Below, one piece after another: positions 63,399 to 64,000 of a stretch of DNA of 64,000 bases. The notes below the pieces were generated by a model. It was not told the DNA's origin, ran no database searches, and was given only the letters and a program-made list of their open reading frames with translations. Source of the DNA: Actinernus sp. WN-2022 (taxonomy: Eukaryota; Cnidaria; Anthozoa; Actiniaria; Actinernidae); the NCBI GenBank assembly GCA_030867875.1, contig JAOWCC010001634.1, positions 54,907,352-54,971,351 on the forward strand, in the 5' to 3' direction. A program made the position numbers and the translations under genes. Position 1 is the first letter of the stretch, and the number at the start of each line of letters is the position of its first letter.

Positions 63399-64000
63399 CG
63401 AAATATCATCCATGAGGCTACGCCAGCCACGATACCCACGATTGCCAAATTGGTTTCGTGACTCGTTGGTGACACATTCTTGTGTGGCTTATCCGTTGTG
63501 GCTCCGCTGTCTGTAGCAGGTTTATGCGTTTTTGGTTTCGAGCCTTCCATAGCAGGTTTATGCGTTTTTGGTTTCGAGCCTTCCATAGGGTCTGGTGGCG
63601 GGGGTTTTTCATCGAGGTTGATATTATCGTTTATTCCTAAACTTAGGCCTGGCTTATTCGACATTTTCAGGTAGTTGTTATAACCCACTATGCTCTTCTT
63701 ATTGATATTCATATTGCTGGGTATTAACATACAACCCTTAGCGATCGCTAGGTCGAGACGAGAGTTCGTGTCATTCAGGGCTTCGTTATATTGCACTAAA
63801 CTATCCCAATCCTTTTCCATGATGGTATCTCTCAGCAGTTTTTTGAAGTCTTCCTGGACACCGGGTGACAAGCCTGGCGACCCTACGATCGGGACCGTTC
63901 CCACGCCCTGGGCTCCTAGGATACAGAACACGTAGACCTTTACAGATGTGTTAATTCGGACTACCCCAGCCTTAGTCAGCCCCTTGCCCTGCTGCGGAAC
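63395..64000 (-). CDS. Partial viral protein with Pro/Lys repeats and C-terminal anchor
   Basis: The frame is open from the window edge to the stop at 63395, so the N-terminus lies beyond 64000; the GTG at 63931 is not a needed start. Visible parts: SVKVYVFCILGAQGVGTVPI, a helical DTIMEKDWDSLVQYNEALND, a low-complexity segment with the 12-residue repeat MEGSKPKTHKPA (DNA repeat of 36 bp at about 63518-63589), and a final hydrophobic anchor NLAIVGIVAGVASWMIFR. It overlaps the 330-aa gene by 4 bp, tail to tail. Function unknown; a membrane-anchored structural protein is plausible. Confidence 0.65.
   Translation of the reverse strand, partial: VPQQGKGLTKAGVVRINTSVKVYVFCILGAQGVGTVPIVGSPGLSPGVQEDFKKLLRDTIMEKDWDSLVQYNEALNDTNSRLDLAIAKGCMLIPSNMNINKKSIVGYNNYLKMSNKPGLSLGINDNINLDEKPPPPDPMEGSKPKTHKPAMEGSKPKTHKPATDSGATTDKPHKNVSPTSHETNLAIVGIVAGVASWMIFR

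Overview
The window looks like metazoan, probably cnidarian (coral, anemone or hydroid type), nuclear DNA carrying a large viral or virus-like insertion. The animal assignment rests on a spliced axonemal dynein heavy chain gene. The cnidarian assignment is softer and rests on the style of the LINE, SINE and Polinton-type sequences. No similarity search could be run.

1-27323 (+): the last ten exons of an axonemal dynein heavy chain gene (single-headed inner-arm type, DNAH3/7/12-like). They encode 466 residues and end at a normal stop. All donors and acceptors fit GT-AG and the exon phases match throughout. The introns are full of repeats: tandem arrays with periods of 47, 94, 30 and 56 bp, foldback elements, tRNA-derived SINEs, broken LINEs on both strands, and a family of TTAA-flanked non-autonomous DNA transposons.

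28046-45500: intergenic repeat graveyard. It holds a 75-bp tandem array (about 18 copies, open in three frames), Penelope-like terminal debris with a hammerhead-like core, a LINE with a younger LINE nested inside it, a broken BEL/Pao gag interrupted by a 2.1-kb inverted-repeat element and a LINE 3' end, and one nearly complete but decayed LINE with ORF1 and ORF2.

45581-64000: a dense, intron-free, higher-GC block of Polinton/Maverick or adintovirus type. Left module: an F-box/ankyrin-like gene, a two-finger C2H2 gene, a protein-primed family B DNA polymerase split by a LINE insertion, and the C-terminal part of a retroviral-type integrase cut off at a foldback. Right module: a second, distantly related polymerase (1306 aa), a complete integrase, and a minus-strand cluster with a 311-aa unknown, three small membrane proteins, a 181-aa unknown, an A32/FtsK-like packaging ATPase and a probable major capsid protein. 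A divergent 330-aa coiled-coil/membrane protein follows, then a gene that runs off the window. The second module probably continues past 64000, so its right terminal repeat and any maturation protease cannot be judged.

The most unusual points are: two unrelated polymerases next to two nearly identical integrases; a shared promoter-like element (CCTATTAGA-RAAA plus a TATATC box) before three viral genes and a second shared element before two others; a viral F-box gene; and a polymerase whose reading frame runs straight into an inserted reverse transcriptase and resumes in the same frame after it.
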